DNA from: Xiphydria camelus
Taxonomy: Eukaryota; Arthropoda; Insecta; Hymenoptera; Xiphydriidae
Direction: 5' to 3'
Length of the DNA stretch: 64,000 nucleotides
NCBI GenBank assembly: GCA_963678675.1
Contig: OY783193.1
Span: 12,944,822-13,008,821, forward strand
The position numbers and the translations under genes are program-made. Shown here in pieces: positions 35,651 through 47,561 of the stretch; position 1 is the first letter of the stretch; each line of letters begins with the position of its first letter. The notes below the pieces were generated by a model that was not told the origin of the DNA, did no database searches, and saw only the letters and a list, made by a program, of their open reading frames with translations.

Positions 35651-36193
35651 CATACATATCTATCTATGGTAAAATTAAAACTTTTAAAACTTTAAACTTA
35701 ATTACTGAGTTAATATAACCACTTCGTATTGTAATTAGATTGATAAGTACCATTAAAGTGTGTGTATCTGTTAATAAATGATTGCTTTACAGGTAATATG
35801 AAAACTTTTACTTACCTTAATCGTATGTTTCAGAACTTCATTGAGTGCCAAACAGACTTCAATTATTATGCGTGAGATAAGTGGACTTGATATTTTAAAC
35901 AGATAGTGTAAACTTCTGAAACTGTCCCCAGTTGCTAAAAATCTTAACGTCAATGCGAGTCGTATTTTAACTGGTATAGCTTCCCTCCAGACAGTATCTT
36001 GTTTTGAAACTTTTGGAGAAATTTGTTGTACAAGATGCTCAAAATCGGCATGTGACATCCGAATGAAGTTATCGAACTCCCCAGATGGTTCAGCAAGAAG
36101 CTCAGCAAGTTGGTTGTTCATGGTCTCCCTAAAGATGCAGAAACAATGCATGAGATACATTGTATATACTTCTGTATTTACGAATCACTTACA
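35651..36193. other. Harbinger 3 flank around its N-terminal exon
   Basis: Apart from the transposase exon (annotated separately) no feature is seen. Confidence 0.3.
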
Positions 36194-36461
36194 TATCGAC
36201 TCATCCAACGAAGACTGTAGTAACTCCAAAAACAACGAATACTATCGTAACTCAAGATACGATAGTTTCTGACGGAAGATGTTCATAAATCCGAAATATT
36301 ATTAAACGTACATGGTTCTGTTATTTGTCTACATTACTATTTTGTGAGATACGACACTTGTCTGGGGAAGATAACATTATGTTTTACTGTTCTGTACTTG
36401 TAACTCAAAAAATACAAAATTGGAGTTACTACAGTCTTTGTTGGACGAGTCGATATGTGAG
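36194..36461. mobile_element. MITE with about 38-bp TIR
   Basis: CATATCGACTCATCCAACGA (36194) and TGTTGGACGAGTCGATATG (to 36461) are inverted repeats extending inward through GACTGTAGTAACTCC. No coding capacity. It could also be an end remnant of Harbinger 3. Confidence 0.6.
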
Positions 36462-37030
36462 GTGCCTAGATGCAAACCCAGTTATTTCCGTTATAAGTGA
36501 AACAGAGGAAATCGCGGAAAACTTTCATTTTTGCAATGGTCAATTTCTCTATTAACGTTAATACATAGAGGGTTAAAGAATGTGAAATTTGTTAGTGTTC
36601 CCTTGAAAACCGTAGATTTCTTTCAAAATTTAGAGCCATTATCATAAAAATAAGTTGAATATATCTGGGTTTGAAAGTAAGAATGTAAAATATCTGAATT
36701 TGAATTTTGCTTATCTAAGAAAGACATGAATATATCTGCTGTTGAAAGTAACAATGTTATAAATAACTCTTTTTCAATTTCGCTTGTCTAATAATTTGCT
36801 ATTAGCGTTATGTATAGACCTATTTTGACAGGTACTTTGCAATAATAAGTAAAGGTTTTTGTAATCAAGTACTTTGTTTATGTTACAATAAAAATAAAAT
36901 ACGTAAAACAAATCTATTATTGTCCTCTTCAGGCTCATAAATAATTACTATTCTCATTAAATGATTATGAATAAATTTAACACACCAGTGAAAACCGAAC
37001 TTGTTAATAAAAACAATACTGATTCCTGGT
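36462..37030. other. AT-rich sequence, nothing recognised
   Basis: A loose internal duplication (GAATATATCTG with GTTGAAAGTAA at about 36656 and 36730) is the only pattern seen. Confidence 0.4.
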
Positions 37031-37033
37031 TTA

Positions 37034-38265
37034 GGCCGGCGTTACACTATACAATATCTGTAACAAAGATCTTTTATCATATCTTGTACAAAATTTGTTT
37101 CGTACAATCTCTTTAATTTAATTGAAATAGACTTTTATTCGGTATAAATATAAGTGTCTATTTACGTCAAAAGATTTTTTCTATTACGTCCTTCTTTAAC
37201 TATACCTCTTCCCTCGGAATACTTCATTATGGCGAAAGAAGTGTTTCTTTGAGCTAAGCAAATATTTATTTGCTATTACAATATTTTTGTTTGAATGAAA
37301 GAGACGTTCGAATAATTCATATATATTTACTTGGCCCAACAAAATATTTTTTCCGCTGTAATCAATTATTAACTGTTTCATGTAATATTATGAGACGACA
37401 CGGTGTCGCACCTCTTTTAACCCGTCAGCACTCGCGCTATGAGCATTTCTCTCACGCAAATTTTCACGGTATAGGAACAACATTTTTCTTTCGAATTTGA
37501 CTGAATCCTTTTGTTTTTAATTTACACTAAAAGAAACAGGAATAGTTGTTTAAGGATAAAAAACATTCTCGAAACATTTGGATGATTTTTGTAAAAGTTT
37601 CTTATACCGTGAAAATTAGCGTGAGAGAAATGCTCATAGCACGAGTGCTGACGCGTTAAGTGGAGTAAAGAAAGAAACCAGACATCGACGGTCCAGGTCA
37701 CGATCCCCATATGCCCTAACTTGGGAAAAGGGTCGAGATGCATCGCGCTTGCCGAAACACAACTGCTACAGGTTTTATAAAATGTAGCAGTTTCCTATAC
37801 TTTTATAAAAGAACTTTTATAGCAGAAATGTTTTATAAAATGTGATATTACACAGTCAAATTTTTCGTCAAATATATTTTATAAAAGATCTTAGTCAAAA
37901 AGATCTTTTATAGGGCGATTGGGTAACTGCACAAAACAGATAGAGTGCCATCTGTGGCACGCACCAAGCATTAAGCAGATGCCCGTGGTATAAGCGCTGT
38001 TTACACGTTATTTTGGATAATAATTGAAGTGTTTTACCTATGAGATTTAATCAACATGGCCTCAATTATAATAGAATGTGGATTTCAAAGCATTCAAATA
38101 AATTCTTTCCGTGGAAAATCGTTATCAAAAGGTAAATACAAGCAGCGCCACCAAGCTGGGTTTCTTGGCGAAACTTGGATGTACATTCTCTATATGTACA
38201 CGTGTAACACAAACAAAAGCTACGTTTGTGGAAGTACGCTAGAGCCCTATAGTGTCATGCCGGCC
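37034..38265. mobile_element. non-autonomous Harbinger-type element, TTA-flanked
   Basis: Ends GGCCGGCGTTACACTATA (37034) and TATAGTGTCATGCCGGCC (to 38265) with TTA on both sides (37031-37033, 38266-38268). Inside are several copies of AAAGATCTTTTAT and a nested TTAA-flanked MITE (37421-37655). No transposase. Confidence 0.75.
37421..37655. mobile_element. piggyBac-like MITE, TTAA-flanked
   Basis: TTAA | CCCGTCAGCACTCGCGCTAT ... complement ending GACGCG | TTAA; inverted arms of about 55 bp, 235 bp in all. Confidence 0.8.
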
Positions 38266-38360
38266 TTAGTAACGACTTCACTGGAAAGCGGATATAACCG
38301 GTTTTGATTATTGCGTATGACAAGCGTATGGAAAATATCTGATTTTGTACAGGGTCTTCA

Positions 38361-38492
38361 TAAATGATTACAGACCACGTGACAAGCCACGTGACCTATG
38401 CGCTATGCGCGCATTGGTTGAGAGCTCGGACTAGTACAATTGTGCAATGCTGGTTGGATATGCGCGTAGGTCACGTGGTCTGTAATCATTTA
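38361..38492. mobile_element. 132-bp MITE with about 30-bp TIR
   Basis: TAAATGATTACAGACCACGT at the left and ACGTGGTCTGTAATCATTTA at the right; the left arm has a 12-bp duplication (CCACGTGAC twice). Confidence 0.75.
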
Positions 38493-39101
38493 CCGCGAAA
38501 ATTTGAAAATTGGATATGTTTGGTTTTGCATCTAAGCGCCTCATGTAATCAACTAATCACTATTTCTGCCATTTATTAGAATCAATAGTATCCTACATGC
38601 ATGCATACATACAATCACGCCTCTTTCCCGTATGGGTAGGCAGAGACCACAAATTTACATGTTATGATCCTGACACACCTCTTTTGCTTCATTCACTCTA
38701 TTATAATAATTCATATTATCCTATAAAAGTGAACATATAAACTGGATGTATTTTTGTAATTCACCTTGTTCTGTTTCGATGAATACTCAGCATCCACCAT
38801 CTCCTTTTGCGCCATTTCTTTTGAATCACTCTTCTTTGGTGCACAATTCTATAATACTTGAAAGCGCTGTACAAATAAATTGCCGCGGCTGCGATTGTCT
38901 CCACATCCATCCTCCTCAAATGGCCAATGCAGAATGAGCAACGCCAACGTGTGAACGGTGTCCTTATTGTTGGGCCAATGCGTTGGGCCAACGCATTGGC
39001 CCAACGTGTACAGGGGGCTTAACGGGACCAAGCGGTGGTTGCTCGTACCGTACCTACCGAGGGATTGGAGTTCGTCGCTATTTCTCCGTAAAGCGGATTA
39101 A
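38493..39101. other. unassigned, with a perfect short palindrome
   Basis: No gene recognised. Positions 38969-39005 form a perfect 18-bp-arm palindrome around a single base (arm GTTGGGCCAATGCGTTGG). Confidence 0.5.
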
Positions 39102-39279
39102 GCCCGATATTACATTGCAGCGACGCGACGGATTGTCGCGCGCGACGAATCACTCCGATTGGCTGTGAAAAAAGTGGTGGTGGAGTAAATCTGTCGCGGC
39201 GACGAAATTTTTCGTCGCTCGAAAGTTGAGCAGTGCTGAACTACAAAGCGATGGCAGCGATAGTTTCGAGCGAAAAAAG

Positions 39280-41584
39280 ATGGAGGATCCAGTGAGTACC
39301 GTATGTCCGCGATCATTTGAACCATAGAAAAATTGCGAGTTTTGCATGAGCACCCCTTTGGGTCTCCTCGTCCAATAGAATCACCGGAGAAGCGTGAATG
39401 CGCATGCGTAGTCATCCGCGAGTGTGGCGTCGTCAGCAAGTTCAGATCGGTTATCGAAATAATCGATCTGAACTTGCTGACGACGCCACACTCGCGGATG
39501 ACTACGCATGCGCATTCACGCTTCTCCGGTAATTCTATTGGACGAGGAGACCCAAAGGGGTGCTCATGCAAAACTCGCAATTTTCCTATGGTTCAAATGA
39601 TCGCGGACATACGGTATATTTACAACAACAATGATATTAGGTTTGTTTTTGTTGCCCACACTTTCTGCACTCATTTCTCTACAGTCCAGTATATCTGTAG
39701 TCCTCACAAAAGAGCCGAAAGTGTAGAATTCCCCGTCAATTTTTACAACTCTCGAAAAAGAGTAAAAATTGGTGGGAAGTTTTTGACTTTATGATAACTA
39801 TGTACTGTACCGTTGAAAACTGAGCGTACTTAACGTAGACAACGAGAACAAATGTATTGATAGTAATTACATATGTAGGGGCCTAAGAGAATTTCAGTAT
39901 AATCTTTCAGGAATTTTACAAGTGCGGAATGTGCGAGGAGGAGTTTCTTACAACAGAACTAGATGATCACCCTTGTTTTCATGGATATTCCAATTTAAAG
40001 TGGGTAGATGGCCTTCTGTATCCAAAGAATCATTAAGTAGTCAAATTTCTTACAATATTTATTGTGCTATAGTACTTTTTTGTTATTGTAAACAAGGTGT
40101 TTTTATTGAGGCTGATTATAAAACAATCTATAGGTAGGGTACCGTGTGATTGTTTCCGTTGATCGGTACTTTCCAGTATGAAGCCAATCGTATAGCCCAT
40201 CCTTTTATTGCAAATGAACGTATTATCAGCCTCAAGGAAAACACCTTGTATACATTATAATTGGTTATGTGTAAAAAGTTTATGTTCGTTTTATTATCCA
40301 TATCACAGGGGAAAGTATAATTGAGGAATCAGCCCAGAAAGTTTCTGTCATCAATAAGGCTGCACAAAGTACGTGAAAAAGATTTATACATTTATATTCT
40401 TTTGCACGTTCTGTTACGTACACTATTGTGATCTGCTAAATAATCGCGTAAATGTTATAAATGTTATTTTGTAGATGACGATTCGGTTTCAACAAATTAT
40501 CAGCTTCTAAAAAGCTCTGAATATTTGGAATCACAAATATCTGCTAATATCAATAGAGTAGGTGAAGTCGACATTGAAGAAACATTAATCGCTGAGGTTC
40601 GCATTCGTCAACCTTTATGGAACCATAGACTCCCTATTACACAACGAGATAGGAATACAATGCATGAGCTATGGAATGAAATATCTGTTGAACTAAAAGG
40701 TACTTTTTCTGTTATTTCGTTATCAAGTTTGTCTACTGTACGATATTGATTGTATCTTACAATGAACGCATTAATTATATCGTGTTTATTTTGAGAATAC
40801 TTTATATTTGAAGGAGTACTAACACCGGAAGAGGCTTCAAAGAAATGGAAGAACCTTAAAGACTCCTTTATCCGCTGCCTGAATGATGAGAAAAAGAGAA
40901 AGAAAAGTGGTTCAGGCTCGACAAAAAGTAAAAAATGGAAATGGTATGACCAAATGTTATTCATAAGAGATCTTCAAAGTAGTGAACGGTTAGTAACAAT
41001 TCTTATGCATATCTTCCATCACTTGAGGTACACCCGGGGACACGGTATCTGTCGCTGGTGACTTTTTTTAAACGTTATTTTTAAACGTACTAACCAATGA
41101 TTAATAATCCTCATGCTTTCATTAATGAGAGTAGACACCACCGTAACTAATGAGCGCATGAGAATTAATTGTTCATTAGTTAGTACGTTTAAAAATAGCG
41201 TTTAAAAAAGTCACCAGCGACAGATACCGTGTCCCCGGGTGTACATGTTAATTTATATTTGTTTCATTTTTTAACAGCACTATAACCAACGTAACCCAGG
41301 AGGACCATTCTGACAAGGAAAGGAGTAGTGGTTCCTCCATCACTAAAAGGCAGAAGACTGACCAAACTAACAAAATGTTGGAAAGGTTATGCAATGCGGT
41401 TATTGAACCAATAGAGCCTCCCCAACCACCTCAACCACCTCAACCAACACCTATAATACAGGACGACGACGTTGATCATATCGTAGGATTAATAGGAAGT
41501 TCGTTACGGTGTATGCCGGAAGGAATTAGATTGCGACTTGGAATGAACCTGTACAATCAATGCTTACAAAAGGAATTGGAATAA
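39280..41584 (+). CDS. Harbinger accessory protein: zinc finger, MADF and BESS-like
   Basis: ATG 39280 (MEDP) is followed by a donor GTGAG into which a foldback MITE has inserted. The next exon (from 39911) reads FYKCGMCEEEFLTTELDDHP, a small Cys/His finger like the one in the 17180-19139 gene. Exons near 40310 and 40474-40701 lead into the MADF domain (ETLIAEVRIRQPLWNHRLPI), completed by the exon at about 40815-40988 (ASKKWKNLKDSFIRCLND). The last exon (41277-41584) is Pro-rich (PPQPPQPPQP) with a BESS-like end, stop 41582-41584. Frames stay open throughout, though two introns contain MITEs (39299-39614, 41031-41241). Role inferred from family: end binding for the transposase at 41683-43618. 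Confidence 0.78.
39299..39614. mobile_element. TA-flanked foldback MITE, CCRTATGTCCGCG family
   Basis: A 316-bp near-perfect palindrome, arms of about 155 bp, CCGTATGTCCGCGATCATTT at the left end. It lies at the TA six bases after the exon 1 splice donor of the MADF gene, so the donor GT is preserved. Confidence 0.92.
40093..40248. mobile_element. TA-type MITE (CAAGGTGTTTT ends)
   Basis: CAAGGTGTTTTTATTGAGGC and its complement (GCCTCAAGGAAAACACCTTG) face each other, with TA just outside the right end. 156 bp, non-coding, in an intron of the MADF gene. Confidence 0.7.
41031..41241. mobile_element. CACCC-family MITE (copy 3)
   Basis: TA | CACCCGGGGACACGGTATC ... complement | TA, 211 bp, in the last intron of the MADF gene. 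Confidence 0.92.
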
Positions 41585-42419
41585 AAAATTTTATTGTATG
41601 TTTTCTTGATCTCCCTAATCAAACATCGAAATATTTTATATACAGAATTGTAGTCTTCCTGACAAAACATCATGATTGAATTTTAAATATTATTTTGCCA
41701 TGGAACTGCACCGTCAGTGTTAAAATATCTCATAAACTGATCTCTTATCTGACCTGCAGCACGGGTATTCGTGTTGGATCCAACGTTTGTAATATTTAAT
41801 AACGCGGTTTCTTCCAACTGATCTAAGTCAATCTCTTCAACCAAGTTATCGTTATTATTTCGCCTCAACCAATTATGTAGAGAGATTGTAGCTTGTACAA
41901 TTTTTAAAGCTCTTTCTATAGAAGTATTGATTGCCCGTCTATAAATTCTCCATTGGGAAGAGAGAATACCAAACGAACACTCGACAATCCTGCGTGCTCG
42001 ACTAAGCCGGTAATTGAATACTCGCTTCTCTTTTGTTAGACCTCTGCCAGGAAATGGTCGCATCATGTATTCTGTTAATTGGAAGGCTTCGTCTCCAATG
42101 AATACATATGGCAGCACTGGATGACCATTACAGATTAAAGATGGTGGAGGAATATCCATTTTTCCTGTAGCGAGTTTTTGGCCTATTGCTGATTTGTTCC
42201 AAATACCCCCATCACTCTGCCTTCCTGGAGCTCCGATGTCGACAATGCGAAATCTATAATTACTGTCGCATACTGCCATTAAGACAATGCTATGCGAGCC
42301 TTTATAATTATAGTAAGTCGATCCGCTGTTTGGTGGAGCCTGTAATATTAAGTGTTCCGTATTCAGCAAAAGTAGATAATAATTTCCTTAGATATGTAAC
42401 TTCAATGAGTTATTAACCT

Positions 42420-42585
42420 GGGGCCCCTTTCTCGAGTCACTCGCAAGAGAAATGTATACGCATCTTAGCGAATAGACTAATCAGTAACTCCATCACAACG
42501 GAATACTTGATCCTGATTGGTCTATTCGCTAAGATGCGTATACGTAACTGTGCGAGTGACTCGAGAACTCGAGGGGCCCTGACGT
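42420..42585. mobile_element. MITE in transposase intron
   Basis: GGGGCCCCTTTCTCGAGTCA (about 42421) pairs with TGACTCGAGAAC..GGGGCCC at the right (to 42585). Inner arms share TATACGCATCTTAGCGAATA. The block TTGATCCTGATTGGTCTATT recurs in reverse complement near 52410. Confidence 0.7.
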
Positions 42586-42787
42586 TTATATATTTGTAAA
42601 TTACCTGAATAACGACATGTTTTCCATCAACCGCTCTAATGCAGTGTGGAAATTGACATTTATTTTCAAAGTCTCTAGCAATCTCTTCCCACTCAGCCAA
42701 AGTAGGTTCAGCGAGAAGAATTGATGATAATACCTCCCATAATGCTTTGCATGTTTCCAGGATGATATTCGAAATTGTTGGCTGTGC

Positions 42788-43035
42788 TATACGCCTTGTG
42801 CGTATCTCGAAAGTGCGCCGAAAGCGCCGCGTAGTGGCCAAGATTGGCATAAATGGGTTACACTGTCAACCAATCAGACCTTCCGGCTTGTGCTTATACA
42901 GGCAAACCTAAGTGTACATGTGACCACATGTATAGTCGTACACCCCCGTGCCGTGTAACCCAGTACAGCACTTTTTGCTCACCAGGCGAGTAAGGCGGCG
43001 CCACCATCGATGCGCACAATGCGTATATAATATTG
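42788..43035. mobile_element. MITE disrupting transposase exon 2
   Basis: Imperfect ends TATACGCCTTGTGCGTATC and complement of TATACGCATTGTGCGCATC face each other; GC-rich interior. It splits the MSM|...|QPTIS junction of the Harbinger 4 transposase. Confidence 0.55.
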
Positions 43036-43754
43036 GTATTTCATGGACATCATTGAATCTCCAGTTGCTAAGTACCTGTAATAAACATCGTTACAGTTAC
43101 ATTTTTCAACAATGAAAAATAAAATAAGAATACTCTTACAAAAACTGTATTCTTTACCTTAATGTTAGAAGTAAGCGTTCTTGTGGACAGATTGGCTCCG
43201 GAATGTACCTTTTCTTTTGAATGCGTGGTCCGACTAACAGAAGCAGCTCATCGAAACTTGTTTTAGACATTCGGCAGTAATTATGGAAAATCACATCGCT
43301 TTCCAGTAGTCGAGGTATTGTGACATTAAATGCTCCGCATTCATTCCTTTGTTTCAAGAATGGAACTATCCAATGTCTCCTTCTTCGGTGCTTTTGAGGT
43401 TTTTGGAGGTTAATTATTGCAAGAGCAGCAGTAATCGCCAAACGTCGTCTCTGAACTTCTTTTTTGTAGTAATTGTTATACTGCTCACAGTACTCGAAAT
43501 AACCTTGTCTATAAGCATCATACTGTTGAATGCATGCGTTTTTTGATTTTTTTCTTATATGTATTTTTGCATTCATTTTACGTATACAATTAGTATCAAG
43601 TTCTGACGAATTATACAAACACCAATCTTTTACAGTACATATCCAACTTCACCGAAATATGCACAATACGTATCTACACACAATTGATCTTTAGGAAGTT
43701 TTACAGAAATTCTAGATTCTTTCTATATATAACACTTTCGGAACACTGTATGTA

Positions 43755-44318
43755 CACCCGTGCTCACGAAATCTGTCGCTGGGGAATTTCAAGAGGAAGT
43801 TTAGTAGAGTCGCGTATAGATGCCCGATACGGGAGACTAATCGCCGGATAAAGAACCGTCTATCAAGTACGGCGGTAACAAAATTGCAGGATTTGGGATC
43901 AATAGGTTAAGCTTTGTGAATTCGGCGCATAAAGATAACTTTTCGTAAAAAGGAATAGTATAAAGTAGTTGTAACTAAATTGAAAGAAAATTAAATTAAT
44001 TTTGTTTAGATAAAGTGTCGATAGTGTAAAGTAAAATAAAATGTTCATTTAAACTCAAAAAAAAAGCTGTAAACATAACCATTGTAGTCAATTAAAGTTA
44101 TAAATAAATTTTATTGTCTTTGTGCAATTATTATCTCTGTTTATTTATTAAGTCATCATCGTAACGCACGTGTCGGGGCCAACTTTTCACAATTATTTAG
44201 CATTAAATCTTACATTACGTTGTGTAGGAAAACTTTCGCAGAGATCTCAGAACCATCGGCTGATATCTAACTTTAAGCATATCACCTTTGATAGCATTTG
44301 ATTTGTTTAGCAAAACAG
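43755..44318. other. outer part of the left palindrome arm
   Basis: Non-coding, mirrored at 50274-50836. I see no first AGA exon with a start codon or signal peptide here. Confidence 0.5.
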
Positions 44319-45593
44319 GACCATAAATCAATTCTACTGGTCATCATTACATGGAATCATCCAAATTCCACCGATATAGGTAATTACTAAATTGCTCGAG
44401 AAATTTGACCAAATAGATCTATTTTGACTGACAGCTATTGTGTAGACATAGTATCAATTTGTTCTTATCATTTATTTATTTTTATGCTATCAAATACCTT
44501 TACTCGTCTATAGCATGGAATACGACTTATAAGCAGAAGCAGAACGCCATTGATGCAATCGTCCAGAATTGCCGTGAATGCGAACGCTTTCAATGTCGAA
44601 TGACTGTAGGAGTTGGTGGAAACTCGAATGGAGTCCGGAGAAATAACTTTGAACGCAATGATCATGGATGGGTAAGATTATACTACCTGTTATTTTCTGT
44701 TACTTCTTGCAAACATCTTTGATACTCGTAACATTTTCCGGTTTTCTTATCAGCGTCAAAACGGATGTTAGAGCCGTAGGTGGACTGAGGAAGGTAAAGA
44801 ATGCCATTTTGGTCGCTTGTAAAGTCTTGGACAATACCAAACGTATCTTACTAGGAGGAAAACTTGCGACTCAATTCGCCGTTGAAATGGAATTCATCGA
44901 AGAGTCATTGAAAATGACTGAGTCGCAGAAGATGTGGACAAAGTGGAAAGCTAGTAATTGTCAATCAAATTTTTGAAAGGTAACTTACCACAAACGATGC
45001 TACGTCAAGTGTAAAGAGTATAATTCAATTGGATCCTCGCGTTCCTTTTCAGAATATAAAACCGGATCCGACGGAATCGTACAGTCCGTATTATCTAGCA
45101 TCGATAGATAAAGCGCTAAAGGCGGCGCAGTGTTTAAACGAAGATAATTACGACACTATTGGTATCATTGAAATTGATACGAAAGGTCATATAACTGCTG
45201 GTACTTCGACGAATGATGCTGAGAATAAAATTTCCGATCGAATGGGAAACTCTCAGATTCCTAGGGTTGGTACTTACGTGCATCAGGAAGTCGGCGCTGC
45301 TACTGGCATTGGTGATAAGGACATTATGATGCATTTTTTACCAAGGTACCGCTGTAAAATCGAATTGTATCATAGATCGCGTCATGCGTAATCTTTCGTC
45401 TCTCGCAACTCATCTCTCCGTTCTGTCCGATAGTTTTCTTGCTGTAGAGGAGATGCGCTGTGGAGCTGATGCGACTAAAGGCACGTCAATTGTAATCGAT
45501 AGAATTGAAAAGCACTATCCGACATATTTCAGTGCCATTGTCGCGCTGAACAAGACCAGTTATTTTGATGCGACATGTAACGGAAAAAAGTGA
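44319..45593 (+). pseudogene. AGA: aspartylglucosaminidase (AGA) pseudogene, left-arm copy
   Basis: Five exon blocks with GT/AG introns: 44319-44379 (VIITWNHPNSTDI), 44514-44671 (AWNTTYKQKQNAIDAIVQNC, then VGVGGNSN and, shifted, LNAMIMDG), 44754-44979 (VKTDVRAVGGLRKVKNAILV), 45053-45345 (DTIGIIEIDTKGHITAGTST) and 45434-45593 (FLAVEEMRCGAD to the stop). Together they follow lysosomal N4-(beta-N-acetylglucosaminyl)-L-asparaginase almost end to end, including the Thr of DTIG that becomes the nucleophile. The signal-peptide exon is missing. Lesions: one extra G in exon 2 shifts frame before MIMDG; TGG to TGA at 44974; the RxGDS motif reads RMGNS. Retained introns show capture as genomic DNA. Confidence 0.85.
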
Positions 45594-46004
45594 ATAGTTT
45601 ATTACTGCGATTAAATCCAAACAATTTAGAAAATATGGAGTATACATATATGTACCATATATGTATATAAATATTATAATAAAGTAACAGATTTGTTCTA
45701 AAAAACATCAACTAATTTACCGGGGAGACCTAAAAGGACTCTGGAGAGAGTTTTTCCACATTTTTTACACACTTAATTCTAAGGTTTTTCGAATTAAAAA
45801 AAAAATATATTGCAAAGAACTTTTCCCGAGATCACATGGGGTTCCAAGTATTCGTGCTGACCGAGTATGTATTAAATTTAACGTATTAATGAGACACAAA
45901 AAATTAAGAATCTAGTTTAATCGTCTCAATTTTATTCAATTTCGATTGCTTCTTTGTTTCTATCATATTATATTCGAAAGTGGTTATAACAGAAAATCGA
46001 GAAG
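45594..46004. other. region between AGA and transposase, left arm
   Basis: AT-rich. Likely transposase promoter/5' UTR on position; mirrored at 48588-48998. Confidence 0.4.
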
Positions 46005-47022
46005 ATGGCTTTTAGACCAACACTCGAAAACTTAGGAAGACTTCGAGGGATGCTAGAAGGAGGCGTGCCAACTGCGGAGGTAGCAGAGACCATGAACTGT
46101 ATTATGCGCACGGTACAACGCTGGATGAGACGGCTGATCGAGGACGAGCCTTTCCAGGATGGGCGCTGTCATAGTGGACCTGAGAGGATTACGACGCCAG
46201 AAGAGGATGGAGCGATCAGAGATACAATGGCAGAACATCCTTTCCTACCAGCGAAAGCGATTCCCCTTAATCTAAACATTGGAATCAGCCGGCAAACTAC
46301 ACAGCGCAGATTACACGAATCTGGTATTCACTGCAGGAAGGCAGCGAAGAAGATTTTGCTCACGGAGAGGAATAAGGAGCAACGTATCGATTTCGCCATG
46401 CGTCACTTAAATATGACCGTCGAAGAGTGGCGAAAAGTTATTTTCATGGACGAGAAAGTATTCTCCACGGATAAGGACGGCCGATATCGAGTTTGGCGAC
46501 TCAATAATACCCGATACGAGCCCGAAAATATTCTGCCAGTCGTACACAACGGCCGCTCCACCGCAGCGTATTGGGGATGGATGTCCGGCGATGGCGTGGA
46601 GAATCTCGTCGAAATACGAAGAAACTTAAATGCCGAGCAGTACGTTGATTTACTCGATGGCGTGATGCTACCGGCTGTACGAGAACGATATCCTGAAGAA
46701 GAGCTACCGATCATCCGTATCGTCGAGGACAATAGCCCGATCCATACCGCATGTGTCACGAGGACCATCCCGAAATTTCTCGGTTGGATTGACCACCATG
46801 TTCACCAGATATAAACGTAATCGAAAACCTGTGTCCCGGATGACGCAAGATTGGCAACCTGGTTTGGTTCGGCGTCGCAAACATCTGCTGCAGCGAGCCG
46901 TTGCTTCTTGGGAGGATTTGAGGAACGCTCCAGAGTATTGCGAAGCACTTGTCGCATCGATGCCTCATCGTCTACAACCCATACTGGAAAACGGTGGAAA
47001 TGGCATTAATGACGAAGGCAGA
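46005..47022 (+). pseudogene. Tc1/mariner transposase, left-arm copy, frameshifted
   Basis: Identical in start and most residues to the intact copy at 47562-48587 (MAFRPTLENLGRLRGMLEGG). Open through the second Asp (VEDNSPIHTA), then a deletion of about 13 bp near 46760 shifts the frame and ends it at 46814. Coding sequence for the third catalytic block continues in another frame with a further 1-bp loss. Not functional by itself. Confidence 0.88.
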
Positions 47023-47561
47023 GCCCGACCACCCTGGCATCGATTTCGCGAGGACCACATTGACGGTAGCCCCTCTCTCCGTTGTTGCCAGCTGTATCAG
47101 CTTCTCTCTGCAATCAGGTGTGAGGTGTGTCATTCGGTTGAGTATCGAAAAGAGACCCGAATGATTATTTCTTATCACTTCAAAAAACATTACTCACCAT
47201 TATTCAAACATTCACAATTTCTTGGTTACACTTCGATCTCTCGAATTGACAGCTATCGGGAACTTAGACGCTCCACACTCTTCGCTCTAGTATCGGAAAA
47301 GATATATGGCATCGATGCTCCATCGACTGCAAATACCATCTTGTTGAATTCACTGTCTGGGAGTACTACACCGATGTCCAGTTGTCGCACTGATAGTAAA
47401 GTGCTGCACCGATGACCCCATAGAGAATCTGTTATATGAGCAGAATATATATTTTATTATACATATATTATAGCAGAAGTCTCAAAATTGAGTCAAGACT
47501 TCCGCACCTCAAGCATGAGAAACTATATTGGAAAATTTAATTTTTCGTTAATCTGTTACCT
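47023..47561. other. central spacer of the palindrome
   Basis: Unpaired middle. It contains a block (about 47030-47290) homologous to 7719-8340 (TCAGCTTCTCTCTGCAATCA; CGAATGATTATTTC; ATTCACAATTTC), so a repeat of that family occupies the loop. Confidence 0.6.

Larger units (their letters stand above)
34195..36145 (-). pseudogene. truncated Harbinger 3 transposase
   Basis: Minus-strand pieces of a HARBI1-like transposase. The N-terminal exon (about 36145-35813) reads FIRMSHADFEHLVQQISPKV then PVKIRLALTLRFLATGDSFR; the DDE exon (34653 to about 34195) reads HCLSALDGKHITIQSP and DIGSQGRISDGGVFN, then NQQLSRSRVKV. Reading stops just before the catalytic Glu region, so the element was cut there. 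Only about 30 bp separate this break from the first visible symplekin exon, so the element sits in a symplekin intron or its 5' region. A middle exon is missing between the two pieces. Confidence 0.8.
41683..43618 (-). pseudogene. Harbinger 4 transposase, interrupted in exon 2
   Basis: Minus strand. Exon 1 (43618-43157) is basic and ends at the usual LLLTLR|GT junction. Exon 2 begins YLATGDSMMSM at about 43065, is broken by a MITE (about 42788-43035), and resumes QPTISNIILETCKALWEVL then CIRAVDGKHVVIQ (first Asp). Exon 3 (about 42375-41683) has VDIGAPGRQSDGGIWN (second Asp) and RRIVECSFGILSSQWRIYRR (Glu) and ends at a natural stop. All three catalytic residues are present, but the insertion destroys the helix-turn-helix, so the copy cannot make the normal protein. 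Same subgroup as the 15460 transposase. Confidence 0.85.

Noticed and set aside
44319..45593. A functional AGA gene
   Set aside because: No signal-peptide exon, a frameshift in exon 2 and a nonsense codon at 44974 are present in both arms.
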